From Theocolax elegans (Eukaryota > Arthropoda > Insecta > Hymenoptera > Cerocephalidae): a DNA stretch of 64,000 nucleotides. The DNA is taken from the NCBI GenBank assembly GCA_026168455.1, contig CM047431.1, positions 20,386,502-20,450,501 on the forward strand, written 5' to 3'. A model generated the notes under the pieces. That model searched no databases and was not told where the DNA came from. It was given only the letters and a program-made list of their open reading frames with translations. Below are positions 1 to 11,821 of the stretch, one piece after another. Position 1 is the stretch's first letter. Each line of letters starts with the position of its first letter. Both the position numbers and the translations under genes were made by a program.

Positions 1-420
1 CTACCTAGGTTACAATTCTTAATTTTAAAATCTCGAAGAGATAGGGCACTCGAAAATATTGAATATCAAAAAAAGGCGACCACGCCACAATCGATTTTGA
101 TCTAACACCGCTCAAAAGATCACATTTTTTGAGAGCTTTCGAATGGCGGCGGTTAGATTATTGGCCAAGACCGATGGTGTAAGTTATGCCTTATAAACCT
201 CATAAAATCACTAATTTTCATGTATTTTAGGGCATAACCTACAACAGCGGTCTTAGCCAATAATCTAACCGTCGCCATTCAAAAGCTCTCAAAAAATGTG
301 ATCTTTTGAGCGGTGTTAGATCAAAATCGATTGTGGCGTGGTCGCCTTTTTTTGATATTCAATATTTCCGGGCGTTCTATCTTTTCGAGATTTTAAAATT
401 AAGAATTGTACCCCAGGTAG
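1..420. mobile_element. Foldback MITE, about 190-bp inverted arms
   Basis: The two halves are inverted copies of each other: about 1-188 pairs with about 233-420 around a short AT-rich loop. The tips are CTACCTAGGTTACAATTCTT on the left and AAGAATTGTACCCCAGGTAG on the right, with a few mismatches. There is no coding capacity. Because the element begins at base 1, the left target duplication cannot be seen and the superfamily is undetermined. The palindromic structure is certain; the transposon interpretation is inference. Confidence 0.8.
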
Positions 421-686
421 ATAAGTTCTAAAAATTATTTTGAACAAAAGTTGTTTGAAATGTTTTTTCAAAAAAAATAATAGATTTTCAGATAAATGGC
501 TTTGAAAATAGAAATTTTTCTAAAAAATTGAAAAATTTCCATTTTTCATGGTGGAATAACTTTTAGGCAAATTATTTTTAACACCTAAAATTTTTTTTCT
601 TTCTTCTTGAAGATATTTCCAGCCTGTTCTCAAATTTTGGAGCGATTTAAAATTTTCATCGTACCACTTGACGTGAAATAGCCCAT

Positions 687-916
687 ATATATATAAAAGG
701 GGACCGTTTCAACGGTTTAGCGAGACAAGGATCCTCCCAACCAACGATATTTAGCCACTCGAATATCGTTGGACAATTTTAATATTTTTCTTCACTATTA
801 AAAATTAAGAACGAGTTGATAAAAAGAAATAAATAAATAAGAAAAAAGAGTAAACGACTTTTGCGAGTTTTTGGCTTGTTGTTCACATAACGGAACGTAG
901 ATTGCCAAATGTCACA
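687..916 (+). repeat. 5' LTR remnant of Gypsy-A
   Basis: This ~230-bp segment is repeated in the same orientation at 7786-8014. Both copies share a TATAAAAGGGG promoter, a conserved GTTTCAACGGTTT stretch, AATAAA-type signals and an end at GTCACA. Directly downstream is TGGTGACAGCGGTGGG (926-941), which is placed like a tRNA primer-binding site. The sequence left of 687 does not match that left of 7786, so the upstream U3 part is lost or replaced in one copy. Confidence 0.75.
692..698 (+). promoter_or_regulatory. LTR TATA box
   Basis: TATAAAA followed by GGGG, conserved at 7791-7797 in the other LTR copy. The position fits the LTR core promoter. Start-site usage cannot be seen. Confidence 0.6.
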
Positions 917-1259
917 GTTAAATTTTGGTGACAGCGGTGGGCTTGCTTTTGTCAGAAAACCCTTTTATTTTAACAAACGCTTTTATTAGTTATAGATTAA
1001 TTAGTTGCATGCACTTTTATACTAACAATTAAACTATTACGTGATATTCTACATGTAAGTGACGTACAATTTCTTTGCTAAGAATTATTTTATAATACCA
1101 CCTGATTGTTTAAATTTTTTTTCGCTAAAAACTATAGGTTACTCAAAAAAAATTTTATATTTTATACAAAAAAAGTATATATTTATATAAATAACATCTC
1201 GGTATTAAAGCGGTATTAAATTCTCCCTTTAAAATATTTTCCCTTTTTCTCGTGATTAA

Positions 1260-1478
1260 ATGAGTCCCTGTCCATTCTTTAAAGATCAAGTGAATTATTC
1301 TTCGGAAGACAGAATACGCGCAATTGAAGGAACATTAATAAATATCGTTCGTTCCCAAAACAAGCTTTTTGAATTAATCTTGAAAAATAGAAAAGATATC
1401 GAATTCATACAATACGCTGACAGAACCATCGGTGGACACGCGAAATCGAGGAGGAGAATGCTACGCATTCATAATTAA
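1260..1478 (+). pseudogene. Gypsy-A N-terminal coding remnant (gag/protease zone)
   Basis: A 72-codon ORF lies between the 5' LTR/primer region and the pol remnant. It shows no CCHC zinc knuckle and no DTGA protease motif, so most of gag and protease appears deleted. The residual peptide is charged and unrecognised; its role is assigned only by position. It overlaps the start of the next pol ORF in another frame, which suggests a frameshift or a deletion joint near 1430-1480. Confidence 0.4.
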
Positions 1479-2957
1479 CACTCATAACCGGAACACCAGA
1501 GTTTACATCCCTCCTCAAACTTTAGAACCATTTGAAACTAATGACATTATTAACGACTTTAGAAATTTTCCGTTCCCTTCAAATTCGAATAAAAATCTTC
1601 ACAACCGTTTCGAAGAATTACAAAATAACCTGTATATAGAACATCTAACTTCAGAGGAAATTAATAGTATAATGTCTTTAATCAAAGAATATCAACCTAT
1701 CTTCCATTTACCTAGTGAAACACTACCAGCTACAAACATTTGTACTCATAAAATCCCTACTACAGACGAGCAACCAATAAACACCCGCCTATATCGATAT
1801 CCACCAATACATAAAGAAGAAATTAACAAACAAATTAACCAAATGCTTGAACAAGGAATTATTCAGCCGACTAGCTCTCCATGCAATTCACCGCTATGGA
1901 TAGTCCCCAAATATTAGATCGCCTAGGAGCAGCAATATACTTTAGTATTTTCGATTTATTTAGCGGACTTCATCAGATTTTAATGAACGAAAAAGACAGG
2001 TGCAAAACTGCATTTAGCACACCTGGAGGACATTACGAATATGTTCGGATGCCCTTTGGTTTAAAAAACGCCCTCGCACAATTTCAACGTGCGATGGAAA
2101 TTGCACTCTCTGGCCTCGTGGAAATAGAAGTATTTATTTACATAGATGATATTGTAGTTTATGCTAGTTCTTTACAAGAACATCAAAATAAATTACGAAA
2201 AATGTTCAAATTAATAAGATCAGCAAATCTAAGATTGCAACCCGACAAGTGCGAATTTTTACGTAAAGAAGTCTGTTATTTAGGACATATAATAACAGAT
2301 AAAGGAGTCAAACCTAACCCGGAAAAAGTAAAAGACGTTGAAAACTTTCCTAGACCTAAAACACAGAAAAACATTAGAAAATTCCTTGGATTAGCCGGTT
2401 ATTATCGACGATTCATTGAAAATTGTTCAAAACGAGCCAAACCCCTATCCGACTTATTAAAAAAAAATACAGAATTTATTTGGAAACAGGCACAAGAGAA
2501 TAGCTTCAAGACTTAAAAAGAACTATTTGTAAAGAACCAATCTTTCAATATCCCGATTTTTCAAAACCATTTGTGCTTAACACCGATTCTTCAAACGTCG
2601 CCATCAAAGCAATACTTAGCCAAGGTCCCATTGGAAAAGATTTACCAATAGCATATACCTCTCGAGTTTTTAATAGTGCAGAAAGGAATTATTTCGCCAC
2701 GGAGAAAGAATGATTTACTTTAGATCTTACCTATTTGGCAGATAATTTACTTTTGTTACCGACCATAGACCGCTAGTATGGTTACACTTTGTGAAAGGCC
2801 CCAGCTCTCGATTAGTTAGGTGGAGATTGAGATTATCCGAATATCAGTATAAAATAGTACATAAAGCCGGAAAAATTAATTTGAACGCCGACGCTTTGTC
2901 TCGCACTATACCAGAAGCAAAAGCTTATCCAATTATTGAGGAAAACGTGGTTCCCTA
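1432..2957 (+). pseudogene. pol: Gypsy-A pol remnant: reverse transcriptase and RNase H
   Basis: The N-terminal RT region (1432-1917, ending near SPLWIVPK) is followed after a deletion and frame change by the RT palm (1881-2516). The palm contains the FGLKNA motif, the catalytic box YIDDIVVYA and the thumb motif FLGLAGYYRRFI. RNase H follows at about 2517-2957 with TDSS, an AERNYFATEKE box ended by a stop at about 2711, and a C-terminal ADALSRT motif. The RT segment holding the first catalytic Asp region is shortened at the 1917/1881 junction. The multiple stops mean it is non-functional. The family is Ty3/Gypsy by motif order RT-RNase H followed downstream by integrase. Confidence 0.85.
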
Positions 2958-3346
2958 AAAACAGAAACGAGAATGGCCACGAAAGGATTCTCAATCAACC
3001 AAACCACTTCAACCACCCACTACATCAACACCAATAGCTTTACGCCTTAGGTCAAAAGACTCCCAAAAAATGAATAACCCTCCACCAACCCAGTATAACG
3101 AAACTTCAGATGAAAGCGACGAATCAGAAGAAGAACCCGAACACAACAATGAATGCCCACCTGTTCCATCCATCCGAAGTAGTATGTTAACAAGCTTACT
3201 TCCTCAACCCCCTTACTTACCGATAGACGAATTGGAAAAAACTGCTACAAATAATACAGATCTCGCAACTCCGTTTCATATCGATCGATGACGACTCAGA
3301 CAACGACGAGACCTTTTCAAATCTAAGCGATATTGCTAAAAACCTA
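2958..3346 (+). pseudogene. Gypsy-A acidic/proline-rich linker, left part
   Basis: Between RNase H and integrase lies a low-complexity coding remnant with a run rich in Ser, Asp and Glu and several Pro-rich stretches (ORF 3070-3291). It continues beyond the 3347-4282 insertion into 4285-4595. No domain is recognised. The position suggests a spacer within pol or the N-terminal extension of integrase. Confidence 0.4.
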
Positions 3347-4282
3347 CACGGAAAGAAATTTCAAGCGAACAACGCATCAAGATGTTTACTAATATTGTAC
3401 CTAAAAATCAGGTGCTCATTTATCTACAAACTTATGTGACAATAGATTCAAATAGTACTATGTTAGAATAGAAATACGTATGCAAATGCAAACGGAAGAA
3501 ATATACTACAAACGTATTACATGATGCAATAAGAGTATCGATGTAAGCCAATTAAGTAACCTAAACACCGTGCGAGATTTCTATACGTTTATGCGATTTC
3601 CGCATAGACTGTTACGATCGATACAGCGGGGACTTACAAGCGGTTCGGGAATAATTTATTGAAGAATTGTCACGTATATTTCTTAATGCTTTCCTTTTTT
3701 GCGACTTAAACATTATATGACACATAAAAAAGTACATTTAAATATTTGAAGTTTTGTATAAATGAATAAACATTTACAGCCTTAAAAAAGCAAAATATGC
3801 CTTCCTTATTGGGTCTATCTTCCATGAATTCTTTTATCGCGAAATCATTCAAGTTAAATAATATCACTTTAATAAATGAAATGATTAAATTTTTAAAAAA
3901 TAATTATTAATTAACAGTATAAAATTAATAAGCTTGTATATTAATATTCATCAACACTAAGATTCCAGTGCGCTGGCGCATGCGTGCTCTGTTGCTCATT
4001 CCGACAAAATAAAATCTCTTATTAGTTTTATCAGTCTATGTGAAAATCGCATAGAGACGGGAGAACTTTACTTCGTAGTAGCAATACTTTTATTACACAT
4101 TATATCTATATTGAAATAGTTTATACCTGCAGCGCTATATTTTATTAAAGTAAAGGCGATCATAGTACCGTGCGTTTGTATACGATAGGAGTAACATTTA
4201 TGCACGAAAATAGAACGTAAAATTGTCTCTAAAAGAACAACCATAGTTTCCATACTATGTTCGCTTGAAATTTCTTTCCGTG
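3347..4282. mobile_element. TA-flanked TIR element (936 bp) inside Gypsy-A
   Basis: The terminal inverted repeats start CACGGAAAGAAATTTCAAGC and end with the reverse complement, for at least 24 bp. The element is flanked by TA at 3345-3346 and 4283-4284, the target choice of Tc1/mariner-type transposons. No transposase is visible; the 97-codon reverse-strand ORF inside has no family signature. It is therefore probably non-autonomous. The tips resemble the smaller insertion at 7059-7319. Confidence 0.85.
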
Positions 4283-4284
4283 TA

Positions 4285-4780
4285 CAAGCGAATGATTCCA
4301 AACTCTCATTTTCACAACTAGAAAATGCAATAGAGAAAGTCAAACCATTAACCAACGACATAAGAGATAAAACTCTAGCTTGGATGACAGTTTACATATT
4401 TTACAAAATTTCAACACCCAAGAATCAACTATCACTGTTCCACCCGCTCTTTTTCTTCTAAATCCTGCAAATTCTGCAAATATCAGAAATCAACCATCAA
4501 CCAGTCAACCTACACCATTACTCCATTCAACATCTTTCCCTCACAAACCTCATCAACCTCGTTATTCTCTTTTAGATAATTTAACTATACCTTGAGAAGA
4601 AGATGAAGAAAACTACATAAGCCATGAAGAAGATGACAACGATACGACATATCCACAACGGTAGCCACTAATGAAACTGATAACCATAATCTGTCAAAAA
4701 CAATACCTGACGAAATATAAACTTATCAAAATAGATCAGTAGATTTTTAGAAAATCAAATTATGTTCATTTCATGTCCGC
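4285..4780 (+). pseudogene. Gypsy-A linker, right part
   Basis: This continues the Pro/Ser/Thr-rich coding remnant after the inserted element (ORF 4380-4595), then decays through several stops before integrase-like sequence begins near 4800. No catalytic motif is visible. Assignment rests on position between RNase H and integrase. Confidence 0.35.
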
Positions 4781-5926
4781 TGATTGTGAACTAACCAAAC
4801 CAATAGGAAAATTATTATATGAAATTAGAGCATTCGATTTAGAAGCATTAGACAAAAACACCCATTCAAAGGTCAAATAATTGTTACATAAAAAGGAAAA
4901 TATAAGACATTTCATATAATTTGTAAAACAAATCATTTTGAAAAAACCAATCTTAACGATATTAAAATTGTTTTAGAAAACTTACGGAAAATACTACTAC
5001 AGGAAAAAATTTACCAATTTAGAATTTCATGTAGACATGACGAAACAGAATGTCTACCCAAATATGGATTATTAGCCCTTTTAAACGAAATATTCAAGGA
5101 TTGCCCATTAAAAGTTACATTATAATATGGTAACACCATTTTTGCACAAAAAACGATCAGAGAAACAATAATAAAAGAAGCCCACCAAAGTTTAGTTGGT
5201 AGACACAAAGGTTCACCAAAACCTATAAACGAATTAGAAGCAGATTTTACTGGCCGAATATGAAATCTGAGAAATTACAGAATACGTTAGAAAATTCTGC
5301 GATTGCCAAACACAAAAATTAACAAGCATCAAGACAAAAATGCCGATGATAATTACAGACACTCCAATAGAGGCCTTTTCTAAAGTTGCATTTGACACCG
5401 TCGGTCCTTTACCTATAACGCAAAACGGTAACAGACACATTTTAACTATGCAATGTTTATTAACAAAATATTGCATAGCCGTTCCAGTACCAGACATTAA
5501 TGCAACCACCATAGCACATGCTTTTGTTACACATTTCATTTCTATATATGGATCTCCAGACACTATTCTAACCGATCGAGGAATTAGTTTTTTAAATAAA
5601 GTATTTCGAGAATTAGCCATGAACTTTAAGATTGATCATGTTACAACTTCTGGTTGGAGTTGGAGATGGTGTTCGGGAAAATAGCAAAATCTCCCTCATC
5701 CATATTCATAAATAAAAATATTGAAACATACTCCGATTACGTTGCGGAATTAATAAATAGACTAAACGAAACACAGATAACGGGAGCCCAAAACTTAAAT
5801 AAAACCAAACTCATCGAAAAGCGCTATTATGACCAGAATGTTAAGGAAATAAATTTAAACGAAGGCGATCAGGTCCTGGTTCTACGAGAACCACGGAAAT
5901 ATAAATTTGATAGCCAGTATCATTGA
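4781..5926 (+). pseudogene. Gypsy-A integrase remnant
   Basis: The zinc-binding region is degraded (a Lys-Glu-Ala-His-Gln segment near 5180). It is followed by the catalytic core in ORF 5340-5684, with the first Asp in FDTVGP and the second in TDRG. The normal stretch carrying the catalytic Glu is missing: the core runs into unrelated residues near 5650-5684. The C-terminal domain resumes in a different frame at 5654-5926 with NEGDQVLVL. A deletion of roughly 50-60 codons explains both the lost Glu and the frame switch. It cannot be active. Confidence 0.8.
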
Positions 5927-6102
5927 CCCTACACCGTTATAGAAATAACCGAAAAAATAACGTAATAATAGAGGACGAAAATGGGAAACGATTTCTAAAA
6001 CATCCAAACAAACTCAAGTTATTCAATGAATAAATTTTTCCAGGAAGATGATGGGTAGTAAATAAACAAAATGAATTTAACAAAGACGCTCACATGGATT
6101 GC

Positions 6103-6154
<52 letters not shown>
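6103..6154. repeat. (CT)n microsatellite
   Basis: About 25 uninterrupted CT units at the start of the env region. It is read in frame as alternating Ser-Leu by one ORF, which is a trivial consequence of the repeat. Confidence 0.95.
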
Positions 6155-6157
<3 letters not shown>

Positions 6158-6159
6158 GA

Positions 6160-7638
6160 ATGCTATCAGCACAGTCAATCATTGGTTATGACTGTGGAGG
6201 ACGAGAATTGAACATATCAAAAATATCAACCTTATGTGTCAAGGACTGTGACATACCAACACCTAAAACTATCAGCTAGTAGACAACTGGAATACATTCA
6301 AGAAGTCTCACGCGAAAGCTGCAAAGAAATGCATATTGCAGGCATAGCAAAAATGGGTTATAATACAATCATATCAGGATTACAACCAAATAGCATCAGT
6401 GTACAACCTGTTACATTAGCCGGATCATTGAAGATTGATGGTACATGCGATGGAACCCAATATTCTGAAATGCATGGAACTTTGGACGACGTCGTGATAC
6501 AAGCAAGCGTCAGAATAACTTTAACTTCATATACCGCCAGCACAAATACGAACAGTAACCAAATACGACTCCGCTCTGGAAGTGTTTATAAACTGTCAAA
6601 AAAAAAACTGCATGGACAACGTGGGAGGCCAAACTTTCTGGAGGAATTCATCATCAAGCAACTGCAAGTTTGAAGATTATCAAGTCTTGTACGATCGAAT
6701 GGCACATATAACCATTAACTCGGACAAACCGGTTCATAAACCTTTATTTACAGTTCTAGGTAAGGACTTCACCTTTTCATTAATCATCACGGGAAAAACT
6801 CAAGTTTGTGGTTATGTGTTATCAAATGCCTACCAGTTCAAGTTTCCATCAGACGCACCGAAAACTGTTTCTTAGAATTACCAGTTTGGAAAAGTAATTC
6901 AACGTATTTCCTCACAGGAAAAACCCATATTCTCTTGAGAAAAGGAACTGAAATTCCATGCGAGGCAGCAATACCATCAACCTACAAGATCAACGATTGT
7001 TGGTACGAATTCACGCCAAATCCGAGAAAAACTACTGCACCAGAAATACTCAAACCTACACGGAGAAAAATTTCTTACGTTTAACCTATAAAATTAAAGT
7101 GTTCGCTAACCAAGCGTATGTATATAGCTTAATTCCGTGGCGTTACAGGTTTAACCTATGAAGTTTGATGTCTTTAATGTGTAGCATCAATTTCACATAG
7201 GTTGAACCTGTGAGCGCATTAGAAAGAATCTTAATACGTTAAGGTTAAAACTATACACATACGCATGGTTAGAGAACACTTAAATTTTATAGGTTAAATG
7301 CAAGAAATTTTTCTCCGTGTAACGTAGCCTTCAATTGGACCTACCAGGACCCTGGAGCATTAGCAACCAGTGGCATCTACACAATTGAAGAACTGGACAA
7401 CCTCCAACAGAGAATTATGTTCCCCATGGAGCAACCAGCTCTCCTCAACACACTGACCAGAGGAATAACGGGATAAACAATCGAAAATCAAGGCGTTTCT
7501 ATTCATAACCTTTTAAACGAAGACACCATCGAACACATGGCCACGTCTTTCTGGTATCAATTGTGGAACAAATTCTTCGTTTTCGGAAACGCAATGTCTG
7601 GTATCTTCGGGTTATATATAATAGTCAAATTTATCTAA
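6160..7638 (+). pseudogene. env: Gypsy-A envelope-like glycoprotein remnant
   Basis: Overlapping ORFs in three frames (6236-6673, 6582-6875, 6806-7084) and a tail at 7322-7638 lie between integrase and the 3' LTR, the place of env in errantivirus-type Gypsy elements. The fragments contain spaced cysteines, an IDGTCDGTQYS segment, and near the C-terminus a hydrophobic stretch of about 20 residues rich in Phe, Gly and Ile that would act as membrane anchor. Frameshifts, an in-frame stop and the 261-bp insertion at 7059-7319 inactivate it. The viral lineage that donated it cannot be fixed by eye; its Cys/Gly-Thr pattern is what a profile search should test. Confidence 0.6.
7059..7319. mobile_element. 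261-bp TA-flanked MITE inside env
   Basis: The ends are CACGGAGAAAAATTTC and its inverted copy, flanked by TA at 7057-7058 and 7320-7321. The interior is itself imperfectly palindromic: the segment beginning TTTAACCTATAAAATT recurs inverted near the right end, and an ACAGGTTTAACCTATG segment pairs with a second inverted copy. Non-coding. It shares tip sequence with the 936-bp element at 3347-4282, so both probably used the same transposase. Confidence 0.88.
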
Positions 7639-7785
7639 GCATCAGCCGATACTATGGGTAAGTTTAAGTTATTCCGTTTTAGTTACTTTTCAATTCGCTT
7701 TAGATCTGCGAATCTTTAATTCCCGTCACACGACTTAGTGAAATTCTCGGTTACTTTATTATTTTTTTTTTTTAGAGTTTGATAA

Positions 7786-8014
7786 ATATATATAAAAGGG
7801 GTCCGTTTCAACGGTTTGAGCCAGACAAGGATCCTCCAACCAACGATATATAGCCGCTCGAATATCATTGGACAATTTTAATATTTTTCTTAACTATTAA
7901 AATTTAAGAACCGGTTGATAAAAAGAAATGAATAAATAAGAAAAAAGAATAAACGACGTTTGCGAGTTTTGGCTTGTCATTCACACAACAGAACGTAGAT
8001 TCACAAACGTCACA
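7786..8014 (+). repeat. 3' LTR remnant of Gypsy-A
   Basis: Direct counterpart of 687-916, with numerous substitutions and one-base indels, including TATAAAAGGGG at 7791. The divergence is far greater than between the Gypsy-D LTRs, so this is an old insertion. A T-rich run ending in AGAG lies just upstream, where a polypurine tract would be expected, but no clean tract is visible. Confidence 0.75.
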
Positions 8015-9361
8015 CATTAGTTGCGGGAAGTACTTACATAATAGAGAATAATAATTGGATTTCTCGGAGAAACACTGCTTGACGAATAATGACGAAAAAG
8101 GCACAGGGCCACCCGTATTTAAAATAAAACTTATCGCACTAAGGGAATATAAACTACTGGAGTATAGAAGATGAGTTGGAAAATTCAAACAATCAACGAA
8201 TAAATTTTTCTTCGCTCCTACTAACCTTATTTTAAGAAAATATATTACTAAGCAGGTTACTATAAGATGTACTAACAATGTTCATTTTCAAGCGATGATC
8301 TATATTCCATAAGAATAAATTTTTTTTTCTTTACTTTCTTTTGCTTTAACGGTTCATAATGCTGTAATTATTAATAGACTAAGTAAAATATATGCAACGT
8401 GTAACTCTTAATCAGTATTTTAGAAATATGTAAATATATATAAGCACTCGAATATAATTAAAGAAAATTGAAAATTTGTAAAAAAATGTACAAGATACTA
8501 AACAAAATGATAATAATATCATGGAAATGCAACATGATTTGTTATATATTAAAAAAACTAGGAATAACAGTTAGAGTTAAATAAATTTTTTTACATAAAA
8601 CACGTTTAATAATAATTATACAATTTTTGGCGATATCTAGAATAAAAATTGTAGTAATAAAACTTTTATTTATTAATTATATATTTTTATAGATGAATTA
8701 TATCAATGCTGTTAAACTGTTTGAAATAATGTAATAGAAGTATGTAAATAATAACGAACGAAATTGAACTACGAAATAAATAATTGTAGTATGGTTTACA
8801 AAATTTGCCATAAAAAATAAAGAAAAACTAACCGAAATAATGTTTATAATTTAAAATTAAGTATGTTATCTAATGTTAAGAGAAATAATAATATAATAAT
8901 AATATTGATCAACGACGAGAGCGTCGTTTTCTATAAAGGGGGGGGGGGGAGTTGTTGCGTACCGACGAAAATTATATAATTATTTTTCGTCAAAAAAGTA
9001 CTGCGTAGTATAGAATAGAATTACAACGTAGAAGACTAACCAAATAATGTTGATACAGAATGATTCTAAGTAAATGCAGTAATATAAAGCCTAATTTATA
9101 GAGCTAAGGAACAGATTAATTTACGAACGTTTCAAATGAAAAAGAAACCGATAAGTAGAGTTTAATATTATATTCAAAGCCAATACGCATATAAGCGGGA
9201 TTGCCGATATCATGAACGATATATTATATAATCGCACATACGTTGTTTACACAATTATACAAGTTTAAATTATATTGCCTATCGTAAAGATAGTTAGAAT
9301 CAACTACCCGACCGTCGGCAGTAAGTCAAATAAAAACAAATTTAGTTTTATTATTTACACA
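8015..9361. other. AT-rich intergenic DNA, no gene seen
   Basis: No ORF with recognisable motifs. Small local features are a run of about a dozen G (around 8938-8949), a hairpin GACGAAAATTATATAATT...TTCGTC near 8966-8993 and AT-rich low complexity. Nothing else is supported. Confidence 0.5.
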
Positions 9362-9363
9362 TA

Positions 9364-10388
9364 TGGGCAAATCTCCCTAACTTTTTTTTGTGTCACTCAC
9401 TGATTTAGCAGCTTTAAAATGTCTTTAACCTCTTTGTACCAGTTTCAATTTATAGTTCCATACTCCATCTATACGGTTAAAGCTCAATAGATACTTTGTC
9501 AAACTCCTTTGTCTCAAATTGATGCTTCAATAATTGAAAAATGTAAGAAAAATAATGAAATATCGTGTCACTTGGAAAAAATAATTTATTATGGTTACTG
9601 TAAAATTTGGAGCATTGCTTGGAAATGGTTGAAACTTTAAACAAGTATTCCATTTTAATAGTGCATCAAAAAAGTCTTCCATATTTTGAGGTGCTACCTT
9701 CCAATAAAAAGTTTCAATGGCTTCTTAAAATAATTATATTTCTCTTTGTATTGACTGAAGCATTTTCGAAATCAGCAAATAACCAAATTCTACATTTAGT
9801 AGATGTAAAAAGAAATAGATTGAGGTATAGCGCAAGTATAAAAAATTTGATTAAAAAAAAATTAACTAAAATTAATTAAAACATGAATAAATTACAAATT
9901 GGATTTTCTGTGACAAGTAGAATACATCTTCATTGAAATTTCAATAAAATTTAGTATTATTTCCACAAACTATTGGCCGAAATCGTACGCGTTTACTAGA
10001 ATTTACGGAACCGACCGATGTTTACTAACAGATAGACTTAACTTGATAGCACGGTTTGCATGAAAATTTTTGTATGAGAAAAGGGAGGGGAGAGAAATTT
10101 AGAGTTGTATCAGTTACTGATGTTTATTATCTTTCGTTATACTTTTATTATTCTATGATTTATAAATAAAATCTTAATAACCATATCACTATTTTTTCTG
10201 ATCTTATTATAAAAAAAATGAAATATCGCTGACAACTTTTGGAGCATTTCTCGCTCATGAAAGCACATTATACCAATCGATTCCAATAATATTCCTAACC
10301 TTTCATGCCAAATTTCAAAGGTGTGCTCCTAAAATTGCCTGATCCCACGTTTTTTCGCCAAAAATTGAAAGTTAGGGAGATTTGCCCA
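9364..10388. mobile_element. TA-flanked TIR element (1025 bp)
   Basis: The inverted ends TGGGCAAATCTCCCTAACTT (9364) and AAGTTAGGGAGATTTGCCCA (ending 10388) are perfect over at least 20 bases, with TA immediately outside on both sides. An interior 90-codon ORF (9607-9879) has no DDE/D catalytic pattern and no helix-turn-helix that I can see. I call it a non-autonomous Tc1/mariner-like element on TIR and TA grounds. Confidence 0.85.
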
Positions 10389-10391
10389 TAT

Positions 10392-10625
10392 AATATATTA
10401 CCAGTTTGCATACATTTTAAACAAAATACAAGTATGTTATATGCTTTTCAAGTTACAAATAAATAAACACAAATTTTTTCAACATCTTACCAAGTAATGA
10501 CTGGCAGCTTCGCGTAAAAAATAATATGTTTCATCATTTAAAATCTTAAACAATCCTCATAATAATTGGAAGAAAAGCAAACTCGCATCAAAGAAAAAAA
10601 AGCAAAATAAGAAAATAAGGGTAAT
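10392..10625. other. AT-rich spacer
   Basis: Short AT-rich sequence between the TA-flanked element and the solo LTR. Nothing recognised. Confidence 0.4.
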
Positions 10626-10629
10626 ACGT

Positions 10630-11817
10630 TGTCACGCCCCACTGAGGATCAGGGTGCGGGACTACTCAAATAAATACGCGGGGAGCTTATAAAATTGACG
10701 ATAATGTTTATTCTAAAAATAACAAAATGATCTACAACTGGGTTCGGGCACCAGTCGCTTGTTAATTTCAAATAATTAATTTGGGTGAAGCAATCACTTA
10801 GCGTAGCGCAGGGGAAAGAGGGGAAACGCGGGAGAGAGTCGAAAACAGTAAGATGGCGAGGAATAATACGCGCATACACACGCGGGCGGACCGGGGATTC
10901 ACGACCAATTGAAGAAAGGAGGTAAGTGCACCATACGCACTCACCTTTCGAAACTGCAGCCGATTGATAATTTCTAATTTCTTTCCACGATCTGCTCACA
11001 CACCAGAATATAATAAGGAGTCGCAATATCAACCAGTGAAAGGTTTCATGTACACCGCGACCACACACTCAACCGTAGTTCACGGAGCTCTGTTCTCCGT
11101 TGGCACTCGACTCGTCTCGTCCGTGCGCGCATGCGCCTTGCGCTGCTATCGGTACGAAGCGAGAGTTCGTCCGTGCGATCGGCCGTCTTCGTACGACTGC
11201 GTCTCTCTTCCAGCTGTCAAGAAGACGATTCAACCGACTACTGCCGACGTAGTGGATCTCCTCCGACGCTGATCTGTCGTGGGATTGACCTGGACCTCCC
11301 GAGGAATTGTTACAGGTAAGTCGTTAAGCCGTAGGAGTTTATTATTATCTGTTTATTTTATTTGTAGTTGAGAAGGCTAGTGTTCTCCTAACCTCTCAAC
11401 TCCTGTTGACAATTCTTTCTTTCTATTTTGCTGTCCTATCTTCTTCTTCCTGGTATCCTTCTCCCTAATAATGTGCTTTGTCTCATTTATTATTATCTTC
11501 ACAGGAATTCTGCCCGAAGTTCCAGTGGGCGATGATTTTCCAAGGATACCTGCTGTCACTCCTGAGATTTTGCACCCGATGCAGAGCATTCATCTAGTTA
11601 CTTCTTCGTTGAATTGTCCTGGTGCTGGATTGCTGGGAACCGAGGAAGAGATGTGGATTGTTCATTCATGGTAGTTAGGGTGCTGGGTAGATTATAATAG
11701 GTTTGCGTGTGTGTACGGTATCCGGGTAGGTAGTTTTACTAAGGGGAAAGGCTACGCTAATGCCTTTTTACTATCTCTTTTTACCTTTTGTAACAGGTGT
11801 TAATTCACCTTGTCACA
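10630..11817. repeat. Solo LTR (1188 bp) with ACGT target duplication
   Basis: The segment starts TGTCACGCCCC and ends CTTGTCACA, the TG...CA form of an LTR. It is bounded by ACGT at 10626-10629 and 11818-11821. No internal retroelement coding lies within. The overlapping ORFs in this GC-rich block (10649-11319) have no domain and look incidental. A CAG/GTAAGT splice-donor consensus lies at about 11313-11320 (+), and an AATAAA signal near 10707-10715 reads on the minus strand, so orientation is unresolved. The left part resembles 55193-55320 in layout. Confidence 0.8.
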
Positions 11818-11821
11818 ACGT

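Noticed and set aside
7904..8278. 124-codon minus-strand ORF
   Set aside because: It overlaps the Gypsy-A 3' LTR in antisense and has no recognisable domain.
10649..11319. ORFs of 139, 102 and 62 codons as host exons
   Set aside because: They fall wholly inside a solo LTR with target duplication and show no domain.
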